Origin: Terriglobia bacterium
Lineage (GTDB): Bacteria; Acidobacteriota; Terriglobia; Acidiferrales; UBA7541
Direction of reading: 5' to 3'
Length of the DNA stretch: 64,000 nucleotides
NCBI GenBank assembly: GCA_020073605.1
Contig: JAIQEW010000013.1
Location: 36,329-100,328, forward strand
In this document: one piece after another, positions 35,505 to 42,933 of the stretch
Numbering within the stretch: position 1 is the stretch's first letter
Layout: every line of letters begins with the position of its first letter
Notes under the pieces: generated by a model
The model's input: the letters and a program-made list of their open reading frames with translations, nothing else
Told to the model about the DNA's origin: nothing
Database searches by the model: none
Translations under genes and position numbers: made by a program

Positions 35505-37727
35505 TTGCGCCGCACAAAGTATCTGCCGCTTTTGGCGTTCGCCGCCATTTTTGCAGCTGGCTGCCCCAAAGGAAACCAAGATTATAGCGCCGGTCGCAAG
35601 GCCGAGGCCTTGCAAGACTACGATACCGCCCTCGTGAACTACGAGCGCGCCCTCCGGGCCGAGCCCACCAACGCCGAATACAAGCTTCGAGCGCTGCACC
35701 TGCGCTACGAAGCCGGCCAATTCCATGTGGAGCAAGGCCAGAAAGCCCTCCAAAAGGGCGATTTGCAGCTCGCGCTGGCGGAGTTCCAAAAGGCCCAGGC
35801 GATCGATCCTTCGAATTCCGCAGCCGACCAGCAGGTGAAGAATGTGATGGGTCTGCTGGCGGCCAAGACGGCGACCGAATCTTCGAGAACGATCAATCCG
35901 AATCCTCCGGACGACGAATTGCGTTCAGGGCCCCCGGAGCTCAAGCCGCTTTCGAACGAACCCATCAACCTGAAGATGACGAACGATTCGCGCGTGGTGT
36001 TTGAGACGATCGCGAAGCTCGCGGGCGTGAGCGTGATTTTCGATCCGGACTTCACGTCGCGGCGCATCCCGGTGGATTTGCCCAACATCACGCTCGAGCA
36101 GGCGCTCGACGCCGTGGCGCTCGAGAGCAAGGCGTTCTGGAAGCCGCTGACGGGCAGCGTGATCTTCGTGGCGCCGGACAACGCGCAAAAGCGCAGAGAC
36201 GTGGAAGACGAAGTCGTGCGGACCTTCTATCTTTCCAACACGCTCACGCCGCAGGATCTCACCGAAGTGGTCACCGGACTTCGCTCGCTCCTCGATTTGC
36301 GCCGCATCCAGCAGGTGAACGCGCAGAACGCGATCGTGATCCGCGACACGCCCGACAAGCTGGCACTCGCTTCAAAGATCATCCGGGACATCGACAAGAG
36401 CAAGCCGGAAGTGTTGATCCACGTGCAAGTACTGACGGCAAGCAGGGACCGTTTGCGCGATCTCGGAGTTCTGCCCGGGCAGAGCGTAGTGGTGACGTAC
36501 TCTCCTCAGGGTGCACTCCCGACCACCGGGACCGCCACTCCTCCAACGACTACGCTGGATAACTTGAAGAATCTTTCGGCATCGGACTACAGCATGACGT
36601 TGCCAGGCGCGACTGCGACCGCGATTCTGACCGACAACAAGACGAAGATTATCCAGGACCCCGAGGTCCGAGTGAGCGACGGTGAAAAAGCGACGCTGAA
36701 GATCGGCGACCGGGTTCCGGTCGCGACGGGCAGCTTCCAGGCGGGAGTCGGAGTGGGCGTGGGCGGCGGAGCGGGCGTGGTGAACCCGCTGGTGAACACC
36801 CAGTTCCAATACATCGACGTCGGCGTGAACATCGACGTGACGCCCCGCGTGCATCCCAACGGCGACGTCAGCATGAAGCTTTCGATTGAAGTATCGCAAA
36901 TTACGGGCACCAGCAACATCGGCGGGGTCAACCAGCCCGTCATCGGCAGCAAGAAGATCGAGAACGACATCCGCCTGAAGGATGGTGAAGTGAACGTCCT
37001 CGGTGGCTTGATTGAACGGACCGAAACGAAGAATGTGAATGGCGTGCCCGGCCTGGCGCAACTGCCGCTTTTCCGCTATTTGTTCTCGGACAACAGCAAC
37101 GAGGTTAAAGAGAGCGAAGTTCTCATCGTCCTGACGCCGCACATCCTACGCTTCCCGTCGATTACTGCGGAAAATTTGCGCACATTGGCGGCGGGGACGG
37201 ACTCGAACGCGCGAGTCTACCGGGGGGATCGGGACGCGCAGACTCCGCAGGGAATGACCGGAGCACAGCCCGGTGCACAGCCCGCGCCGCAGATGAACCA
37301 GGGCGCCGCACCGGCCGCACAGCTTCACTTCGAACCCGCGAGCGTTGCGTTGAAGGCCGGCGATACGACCACGCTCGGTTTGGCTGTCTCGAACGTGAAC
37401 GACCTCTATTCGATCCCCCTGTTGATTCACTACAACCCGGCCGTCATCCAGGTCGAAGAAGTGCGCAACGGCGGATTCCTCTCCGGCGGCACGCAGGAAA
37501 TCGCCATCGTGCAGCGGATCGACCAGCAACGCGGAGAAGTTGTGGTCTCGGCCACCCGCCAGCCGAACACCCCCGGCGTGAACGGCTCGGGGACGCTGGT
37601 CGGAATCGTGGTCCGCGGCGTGGCCCCCGGCACCTCCGCGCTCCAGATCCTTCAGGTGAACGCACGGGACTCGCAGCAGCGGACGGTTCCGTTGGTCTCG
37701 AGCGAAGCCACGATCCAGGTGCAGTGA
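35505..37727 (+). CDS. Secretin (GspD/PilQ type) lipoprotein with TPR and C-terminal cohesin-like domain
   Basis: I start at TTG 35505, which has GGAGG six bases upstream and gives a proper lipoprotein signal (lipobox A-A-G-C). The longer frame from GTG 35460 lacks both. The order in about 740 residues is TPR-like helices (30-130), an N0/STN domain (about 170-240), an N1-type domain (about 250-310), the secretin core with V-x-V-G-G-G-A and the ending E-V-L-I-V-L-T-P-H-I (about 320-560), a Pro/Gln/Ala linker, and a cohesin-like beta domain (about 610-740). It forms an outer-membrane pore for type II secretion or type IV pili. Two pseudopilin genes follow at once. Confidence 0.9.
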   Translation: MRRTKYLPLLAFAAIFAAGCPKGNQDYSAGRKAEALQDYDTALVNYERALRAEPTNAEYKLRALHLRYEAGQFHVEQGQKALQKGDLQLALAEFQKAQAIDPSNSAADQQVKNVMGLLAAKTATESSRTINPNPPDDELRSGPPELKPLSNEPINLKMTNDSRVVFETIAKLAGVSVIFDPDFTSRRIPVDLPNITLEQALDAVALESKAFWKPLTGSVIFVAPDNAQKRRDVEDEVVRTFYLSNTLTPQDLTEVVTGLRSLLDLRRIQQVNAQNAIVIRDTPDKLALASKIIRDIDKSKPEVLIHVQVLTASRDRLRDLGVLPGQSVVVTYSPQGALPTTGTATPPTTTLDNLKNLSASDYSMTLPGATATAILTDNKTKIIQDPEVRVSDGEKATLKIGDRVPVATGSFQAGVGVGVGGGAGVVNPLVNTQFQYIDVGVNIDVTPRVHPNGDVSMKLSIEVSQITGTSNIGGVNQPVIGSKKIENDIRLKDGEVNVLGGLIERTETKNVNGVPGLAQLPLFRYLFSDNSNEVKESEVLIVLTPHILRFPSITAENLRTLAAGTDSNARVYRGDRDAQTPQGMTGAQPGAQPAPQMNQGAAPAAQLHFEPASVALKAGDTTTLGLAVSNVNDLYSIPLLIHYNPAVIQVEEVRNGGFLSGGTQEIAIVQRIDQQRGEVVVSATRQPNTPGVNGSGTLVGIVVRGVAPGTSALQILQVNARDSQQRTVPLVSSEATIQVQ

Positions 37728-37733
37728 GGCGGA

Positions 37734-38273
37734 ATGACCGGGATTCGCATTCGCCCTCGTATTTTCGTGAAGCACCCGCACGGGTCCGCATGCGCATGCG
37801 GGCGGCGCCACCGGACTCCGGCGATGGCCGCGGGCATGACGCTTATCGAGCTGATGATCGCCTGCTCGATACTTCTGATTTTGGCGACCATGGTGCTGCC
37901 GCTGACCCGTGTCACCGTGATGCGGCGCAGAGAAGAGATGCTTCGATACGATCTTCGCCAGATGCGCGACGCGATCGACCGCTACAAGGATGCTGCGGAC
38001 AAGAACCTGATCCAGGTGCAGGCCGGCACGGAAGGATATCCGCCGGACCTCGACACGCTGGTGAAGGGAGTTCAGCTCGCGGGAGCGGCCGATCGGCATG
38101 TGCGATTCCTTCGCGAGATTCCGGTGGACCCGATCACTAACACGAAAGACTGGGGGCTGCGCTCGGTGCAGGATGATCCCGATGCCACGTCCTGGGGAGG
38201 CCAGGACGTCTTCGACGTCTATGCGACTTCGACGGGCACGGCCTTGGACGGGACGAAATATTCGGACTGGTAA
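37734..38273 (+). CDS. Type II secretion/type IV pseudopilin, GspG-like (copy 1)
   Basis: The 179-residue prepilin-like protein has a long basic leader of about 34 residues and a prepilin peptidase site G|MTLIELMIA with Glu at +5, followed by the hydrophobic helix. Met at +1 replaces the usual Phe. The soluble part carries the GspG-type pattern D-x-Y, then G-Y-P-P-D-L-D-T-L and DPITNTKDWG. Six bases separate it from the secretin stop, so the genes are co-transcribed. It would be the major or a minor subunit of the pseudopilus. Confidence 0.87.
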   Translation: MTGIRIRPRIFVKHPHGSACACGRRHRTPAMAAGMTLIELMIACSILLILATMVLPLTRVTVMRRREEMLRYDLRQMRDAIDRYKDAADKNLIQVQAGTEGYPPDLDTLVKGVQLAGAADRHVRFLREIPVDPITNTKDWGLRSVQDDPDATSWGGQDVFDVYATSTGTALDGTKYSDW

Positions 38274-38302
38274 TTCGCTTTCCGGCGCGACCTGGAAAAC
38301 TG

Positions 38303-38737
38303 ATGGCAATTCCTGAACACATCAAGAGCGACGAGATTCCAAGGGGCCCCAATCCTCGCGGTTTCACTTTGCTCGAGTTGCTGGTCGTGATGGCCATGAT
38401 CGTTATCCTCGCGACGATCAGCGTCGGGCGGTACGAGCAGTCGGTCGTTCGGGCGCACGAAGCGGTTCTTCACCAAGATTTGTTCGTCCTGCGCCAGGCG
38501 ATCCAGAATTACACGCTCGACAAGGAAGCGGGGCCGGGGTCGCTCGAAGATCTTCGTACGGCCGGCTACATCGGCGATGTGCCGATCGACCCGATGACCC
38601 GCCAGAAGGATTGGGTCACGACGGAAGATTGCGGCGGCGTGTTGAGCCCCGATCAGAACTTCGTGGGCATCTGCGACGTTCATTCCGCCTCGGATCAAGT
38701 CTCTCCCTTCGAAGGCAAGCCGTACAGCGAGTTTTGA
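38303..38737 (+). CDS. Type II secretion/type IV pseudopilin, GspG-like (copy 2)
   Basis: The 144-residue protein has the canonical prepilin cleavage site R-G|FTLLELLVV with Glu at +5 and a long hydrophobic helix. The soluble part shows L-R-Q-A-I-Q-N-Y, G-S-L-E-D-L and PIDPMTRQKDW, the same GspG scaffold as copy 1. Two cysteines (in EDCGG and GICDV) may form a disulfide. It ends the secretin-pseudopilin cluster. The ATPase and inner-membrane platform genes are not in this window. Confidence 0.88.
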   Translation: MAIPEHIKSDEIPRGPNPRGFTLLELLVVMAMIVILATISVGRYEQSVVRAHEAVLHQDLFVLRQAIQNYTLDKEAGPGSLEDLRTAGYIGDVPIDPMTRQKDWVTTEDCGGVLSPDQNFVGICDVHSASDQVSPFEGKPYSEF

Positions 38738-38818
38738 GCAGCGCGCAAGTGCGGCCGTCGGCTTCGGGAATTGCCGGGATTCGTTTGACCGCGATGCGTG
38801 CATTCGCTATGATGAATT

Positions 38819-38895
<77 letters not shown>

Positions 38896-38896
38896 T

Positions 38897-38937
38897 GGGC
38901 GCTTTGAGGCAAAACCTTGAAGCGCCCTTCTTGTTTT
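38897..38937 (+). terminator. Terminator of initiator tRNA-Met
   Basis: GGGCGCTT (38897-38904) pairs with AAGCGCCC (38920-38927). An inner AGG/CCT pairing caps the stem, and TTCTTGTTTT follows. It begins one base after the tRNA CCA end. The 47 bases 38884-38930, which include the tRNA 3' end, recur identically at 39072-39118. Confidence 0.85.
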
Positions 38938-38947
38938 CCAGCCGAGA

Positions 38948-39083
38948 TTCCTGTCCATGAGCCCGAGAACATCGGGCTGGCATTTTCCACTCTGAGCGCC
39001 TGCGCGCTCAGGGGCCGCAGGTCGTTGGTTCCCTTCGCCCGCCGCAGCGGGCTCAGGGCAAGCAAAACCGCCCCCCGCAACCA
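38948..39083 (+). repeat. tRNA-derived structured repeat, copy R1
   Basis: The unit holds hairpin 1 (GCCCGA/TCGGGC, 38961-38977), hairpin 2 (CTGAGCGC/GCGCTCAG, 38992-39011), an 18-base stretch matching the initiator tRNA variable region and T-arm at 16 positions (39014-39031), hairpin 3 (GCCCGC/GCGGGC, 39037-39052), and the tRNA 3' end CCCCCGCAACCA. It contains no coding sequence. The whole gap 38896-39446 is made of this unit, a second terminator copy, copy R2 and about 200 bases with nothing I recognise. Confidence 0.8.
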
Positions 39084-39084
39084 T

Positions 39085-39125
39085 GGGCGCTTTGAGGCAA
39101 AACCTTGAAGCGCCCTTCCTTTTTC
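39085..39125 (+). terminator. Duplicate of the tRNA-Met terminator
   Basis: The same GGGCGCTT/AAGCGCCC hairpin (39085-39115), followed by TTCCTTTTT. It is attached to a second copy of the tRNA 3' end and sits at the end of repeat R1. No intact tRNA precedes it. Confidence 0.75.
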
Positions 39126-39132
39126 CGTTTAG

Positions 39133-39240
39133 CTTCCTGCCCATGAACCCGAAAGAGTCGGGCTGACATTGTTTAGTCTGAGCGCTCCGCGCTCAGGGGC
39201 CGGAGGTCGCGATCTGGTTCAAGTCCGCCCCCTACAACCA
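39133..39240 (+). repeat. tRNA-derived structured repeat, copy R2
   Basis: This copy has hairpin 1 (CCCGA/TCGGG, 39148-39162) and hairpin 2 (CTGAGCGC/GCGCTCAG, 39178-39196). A tRNA-like 3' half follows with GGAGGTCG, GGTTCAAGTCC and CCCCCTACAACCA (39199-39240). It lacks hairpin 3, so its T-arm is continuous. No 5' half of a tRNA is present, so it is not a tRNA gene. Confidence 0.78.
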
Positions 39241-39446
39241 ACCGAGCGCGTACACCGGGAAGGTGGCGCGCTCGATCCCATGCTGCCGCAGTTCGAACAT
39301 GAATTGTCGAGAGTTACGGCTTCGCTCGAAGCAGGGCTTGTGTACTTCGCATCTTCATGAACGTTTGCGGTCTCGGATAAAGATGCGTATGGTAATGTCT
39401 TATGCATTAACTCGCGGGCGTCACTTAGGATTGGGAGCCGTCTCAA

Positions 39447-39659
39447 ATGCCCAAAAAGAAGAAGTCCAGAAAGCGACGAAAGGCCGGAAAGAAAAAGCGT
39501 GCCGTTTCGATGGAGAGATTTCTATCTGGGAATCTGGAATCTAATGTGCGGGGCCGCAAATTGGTACGGTACGCAACAAAAGAGGGAAGCAAAGAGAAAG
39601 CTGACGAGGATGACGATGAACCCAAGTCCGGAAAATACGCCGGGCCCAGAGCATTATAA
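39447..39659 (+). CDS. Small basic hypothetical protein
   Basis: The 70-residue protein has a very basic N-terminus (about 12 Lys/Arg among the first 20 residues) and an acidic cluster near 53-58. It may bind nucleic acid, but I recognise no family. The local base composition is more A/T-rich than the flanking genes. It is followed after 3 bases by the broken membrane-protein gene. No clear ribosome-binding site is visible, so even its coding status is uncertain. Confidence 0.4.
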   Translation: MPKKKKSRKRRKAGKKKRAVSMERFLSGNLESNVRGRKLVRYATKEGSKEKADEDDDEPKSGKYAGPRAL

Positions 39660-39662
39660 GCA

Positions 39663-40101
39663 ATGCCAGACTTGAAGGGTTTTCAGGACGATTTGGACTT
39701 CACTGCGGACCGGCTCAGTAGCCAGGTTCGGGCGATTTCCCTTGGATTACTCGGAGTGACGTGGGCCACGTCTTATCGGAGAATCCACACTCTTTAAGCA
39801 TATTTCCGCGGAGATTGGACAGTGGCTGTTTCGAGTCGGCGCGCTATCAATCTTGGCATTACTATGTGATTTCTTACAGTATGCGCTCGGGTATATCTAC
39901 ACCGATAAGCTCCGAAGAATCCTAGAAGCGAAAAAACTGAAGGAACTAGATTTCAATTATCGCCACCCACTTTGGCTGCTTCGCCGTGGCATGTTTTGGC
40001 TCAAACAGGCGATCGTTCTCGTTGCGGTCGTATTGTTCATTTGCGTCTTGATTCCTTATCTGTTTCAGGACGCAGGCGGCATCCCAAAACTTAACCCCTA
40101 G
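39663..40101 (+). pseudogene. Frameshifted gene for a small membrane protein
   Basis: The first frame from ATG 39663 gives 44 residues (MPDLKGFQDD ... GLLGVTWA) and stops at TAA 39795-39797. The +1 frame is open from 39760, reads on as LIGESTLFKH, and ends at 40101. Joined near 39765-39780 they give one plausible protein of about 145 residues with three hydrophobic segments (near the break, in ALSILALLCDFLQY, and in AIVLVAVVLFICVLIPYLF). The downstream part alone has only a weak TTG start at 39853. This could be a true frameshift, a sequencing error or programmed frameshifting. Function is unknown. Confidence 0.65.
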
Positions 40102-40190
40102 TTTCACAGTCGATCTCTAGTCCGCTCGACTAGGAATGCTGAACTGACACAACTAGGAAGCTAGGACCCTGAGCCTTCGAAGCTTAGACG

Positions 40191-40766
40191 CTAGTTCCAG
40201 CGGAGTTGGAAGTAGAAGTGGTGAGGCCGCAATTTTTGTTCATCCAACTTGGAGCAAACCAGTTTCGCCACCAGATATGGCTTTGCGAACATACTTTCGC
40301 GGTCTAATAGGTTGAAGACCATCTTGAATTTGAAAGGGGTAACTTGCATTAGCTTCCTGGGGAAGAAAGGCAGCGCAGTGTCTGGCGCAGTCCGCGACGC
40401 GGCCACACCCATCGTCGACTCTTGGGAGGTTGTGAAGTCAACATCAATTCCGGCACCTTTGAGAATTGAAAATTCTTTGTTGTCCTCGCCGGGTCGATGA
40501 ACCGTGAGAGATTCGATATACATTCCTTGGTCGCCTGTATTCTTGAATGAAAGTTCGACGTGGTGCTTTCCGTGTGCTGCATAGCTATCGAGAACAGATA
40601 TCTCGAGAATTGTCTTGCTCTGTAGGCCTTTCGCTACATCCTTTCCAATACTAACGCCCTTGGCTACGATAGCCATCCCAGTGGATAGTTCAGCTAAGAA
40701 AGCCTCCGGTTCAGTGGAGGCCATCATACGGGGACTCCTGATTCGAGCGTTCTGAGTGTTCCGCAT
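40191..40766 (-). CDS. Hypothetical protein of the tRNA-adjacent island
   Basis: The 191-residue protein starts at ATG 40766, which has AGGAGA six bases upstream; the longer frame to 40799 lacks this. The sequence is beta-rich with no signal peptide or membrane span, and contains SYAAHGKHHVELSFKNTGDQG, which resembles one strand pair of an immunoglobulin-like fold. The gene is markedly more A/T-rich than its neighbours and reads against them. I recognise no family. It may be transferred DNA. Confidence 0.55.
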   Translation of the reverse strand: MRNTQNARIRSPRMMASTEPEAFLAELSTGMAIVAKGVSIGKDVAKGLQSKTILEISVLDSYAAHGKHHVELSFKNTGDQGMYIESLTVHRPGEDNKEFSILKGAGIDVDFTTSQESTMGVAASRTAPDTALPFFPRKLMQVTPFKFKMVFNLLDRESMFAKPYLVAKLVCSKLDEQKLRPHHFYFQLRWN

Positions 40767-40912
40767 CAGTCTTCTCCTAAAACCCATGTCATTTACCACG
40801 AAAGACTATTCAAGAAAAGGTAAATCGATCGCAATCATCAGAGAAAAGTGGGCGGGAGGCATTGCCTTAGGGCATGTGTCGGTGCCGAGAACCGATCTAC
40901 GCGGGGGGCAGG

Positions 40913-41078
40913 CCCCCGCAACCATTCCCCCACTGAGTCAGCTTCCCTGACGATGAGCCCGGAGCCGGGCTGTCGTTGTTCACTCTGAGCGCTTCGCGCT
41001 CAGGAGCCGGAGGTCGTTACCAGGTTCCCTTCGCCCGCCGCAGCGGGCTCAGGGCAAGCAAAACCGCCCCCGCAACCA
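40913..41078 (+). repeat. tRNA-derived structured repeat, copy R3, with an extra tRNA 3' end
   Basis: An isolated tRNA 3' end CCCCCGCAACCA lies at 40913-40924. The full unit runs 40941-41078: hairpin 1 (AGCCCGG/CCGGGCT, 40956-40971), hairpin 2 (CTGAGCGC/GCGCTCAG, 40985-41003), tRNA-like GGAGGTCGTTACCAGGTTC, hairpin 3 as in R1, and CCCCCGCAACCA at the end. The closing pair of hairpin 1 is A-T in R1 and R2 but G-C here. The gap 40767-41119 between the hypothetical gene and nirK holds this repeat and nothing else I can name. Confidence 0.78.
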
Positions 41079-41119
41079 TTTCCTCGCCCCTGATTCAATT
41101 CCCTGGCAGAAGAGCTCTC

Positions 41120-42148
41120 TTATTTCCCTTTCCTATAGATATCGGGAGCGGCCGGGCCCTCCACACTGAGGAGGCCCATGGCGCCGCGGTCGACCCGGAA
41201 GACAGCATGGTCCAGAAGCGTGTAATTGCCGGGCACTTGTGGCTGGAAATCGAGTACGGAAGCTCCGCCCGGCGGCACCAGCGTGGTCTGGATGTTACGC
41301 ACCGGATCGGTGAGACCTCCTTCGCGGTAGACTCGATCGAAGATCACCCCGATGACGTGAAATGAGGAGATCTTGTTCGGCCCAAGATTGCCGAAGTAGA
41401 TTCGCACCGTCTCGCCGACCCGAGCCTTGAGCGCCGCATTGCCCATCAGGGAGGAGACATTGCCGTTGAAGACGATGTATTCCGGAGCTTCCGCAGCGGC
41501 CTTGCGCGAAGAATACGCCTGAAGGCCGGGCTTGCCCACGGCGCCTTCGGTATAGAACTCGCTCTGCATCACGTAGAACTCTCGATCGACTTTTGGCAAG
41601 CCGCCCTCGGGTTCGACCAACACGAGACCATAAAGCCCATTGGCCATGTGCGCGGGCATAGGATTGGCCGCGCAGTGATAGATGAATAGGCCCGGCTTGA
41701 GCGCTTTGAATGCTCCCACCGATTCCTGCCCCGGATTGGCCATCAGCACTGGGGCACCGCCGCCCGGGCCGCTGACAAAATGGAAATCGACCGTGTGTGT
41801 CTTGTCGCTCGATCGATTCTTCAAGTGCACTTCGACGGTATCTCCGACGCGGACTCGAATGAAGGGGCCGGGTACATGTCCGTTGTACATCCAAAAGTTG
41901 TAGATGATGCCGCGGGCTAATTCGCCGTTCTGCTCCGTGACCTCCAGATTGACGACTACCGTTGCCGGCTGAGATCTGGTGATCGGAGGCGGAACTCTTG
42001 GTGCAAAGGTTACTTCGGCTGGGCCTGCCAGTTGATTGGTGGGCTTCTGGCGTCCCTCAGCAGCGCCGAGCACGCTGACGGCTACTATTATCCAAACTGC
42101 TTTCGCGATCCGGCTCTTTCGAATTGGGCTTGCCTTCGTGGCGGCCAT
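41120..42148 (-). CDS. nirK: Copper-containing nitrite reductase NirK (AniA-like)
   Basis: This periplasmic enzyme reduces nitrite to NO. It has 342 residues with a signal peptide and two cupredoxin domains, close to the AniA branch (GLPKVDREFYVMQ, PEYIVFNG, SSFHVIG). Type 2 copper ligands are His123, His158 and His313, and the catalytic pair is Asp121 and His264. Type 1 copper ligands His118, Cys159 and His167 are present, but the axial Met position is Leu172 (HMANGLYG where relatives have G-M-Y-G). It is the last gene of the nar operon, 2 bases after the cupredoxin-like lipoprotein gene. Confidence 0.93.
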   Translation of the reverse strand: MAATKASPIRKSRIAKAVWIIVAVSVLGAAEGRQKPTNQLAGPAEVTFAPRVPPPITRSQPATVVVNLEVTEQNGELARGIIYNFWMYNGHVPGPFIRVRVGDTVEVHLKNRSSDKTHTVDFHFVSGPGGGAPVLMANPGQESVGAFKALKPGLFIYHCAANPMPAHMANGLYGLVLVEPEGGLPKVDREFYVMQSEFYTEGAVGKPGLQAYSSRKAAAEAPEYIVFNGNVSSLMGNAALKARVGETVRIYFGNLGPNKISSFHVIGVIFDRVYREGGLTDPVRNIQTTLVPPGGASVLDFQPQVPGNYTLLDHAVFRVDRGAMGLLSVEGPAAPDIYRKGK

Positions 42149-42150
42149 GG

Positions 42151-42921
42151 CTAGTCTGCTCCGGAGGCCTGTGCGGTCTGGCTCTTCAAGGTGAAATCAG
42201 CTCTTGTTGGCTTACCCGCTTCCACAACGATTTCCTGTTCGCTTTCGCCAAGACTCTCGCTCCATACCTTCAAGTGGTAACGACCCTTCGGAACTCCGTC
42301 CAGCTTGAACTTTCCGCCGTTCTCACTGATTGCGTAGTACGGATTCTTGGCAACTACCACGTAGGCTTGCATCCATCCGTGCAAGTCGCAGCGAATGCTG
42401 ATCACGTCAGGCTGCGGGAAGCTGAGCGAGATGTCGCTCTGCAACGGACTCATCGATTCGTTGTAGTCTCGATTGTGCTGCGCGCGGGTGTGCACGCTGT
42501 GGGGGATTGGATCCCCACTGGTGATATTCACGTCGCCTGCCTGCATGACGACCACGTGGGGAACATAGGTGCAATTCTTCTGGTCAATCCGAGCCGGTGG
42601 AAAGGAAAACGCTTTCCCGCGCTGGATATCGTCGATCCAGACAACAGCATCATCCACACCGCCGTTCTCCATTCGCACCGGATAGACTTCGCGCGTCTCC
42701 CCGCAGACGTCGGCATCCTGTGCGACATGAATCCTCTTGGGTGGCGGCGGCGCTCCCTGCAATTGAACTGCGCCCTCAACCACGCTTCCCGGTAGTTCCT
42801 GCACCGTATATTGGGAAGCACTTTGTTCCTTTGATCTTCCACATCCGAAGAACACAGTAGACACGATGATCGCCGCCCAGACCCGCGCCATCGGTTTGGG
42901 AAGGTGTCTCACCGCAGTCAT
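42151..42921 (-). CDS. Cupredoxin-like lipoprotein, possible electron donor to NirK
   Basis: The 256-residue protein has a lipobox-like F-F-G-C (Cys27). The central beta domain ends in Cys178-Asp-Leu-His181-Gly-Trp-Met184, preceded by His141 and His144. This is the ligand order (His, Cys, His, Met) of a type 1 copper site with short spacing. The last 65 residues (GGKFKLDGVPKGRYHLKVW) form a carboxypeptidase-regulatory-like beta-sandwich. AAGGAG precedes the ATG. It lies between narK and nirK with gaps of 12 and 2 bases. Copper binding and the donor role are inferred; it could instead be a structural or chaperone protein. Confidence 0.72.
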   Translation of the reverse strand: MTAVRHLPKPMARVWAAIIVSTVFFGCGRSKEQSASQYTVQELPGSVVEGAVQLQGAPPPPKRIHVAQDADVCGETREVYPVRMENGGVDDAVVWIDDIQRGKAFSFPPARIDQKNCTYVPHVVVMQAGDVNITSGDPIPHSVHTRAQHNRDYNESMSPLQSDISLSFPQPDVISIRCDLHGWMQAYVVVAKNPYYAISENGGKFKLDGVPKGRYHLKVWSESLGESEQEIVVEAGKPTRADFTLKSQTAQASGAD

Positions 42922-42933
42922 CCGCGATGCTCC

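Noticed and set aside
39199..39240. Possible second tRNA gene downstream of initiator tRNA-Met
   Set aside because: It has a T-arm-like part and a CCA end but no matching 5' acceptor strand, D-arm or anticodon arm, so it is only a 3'-half remnant.
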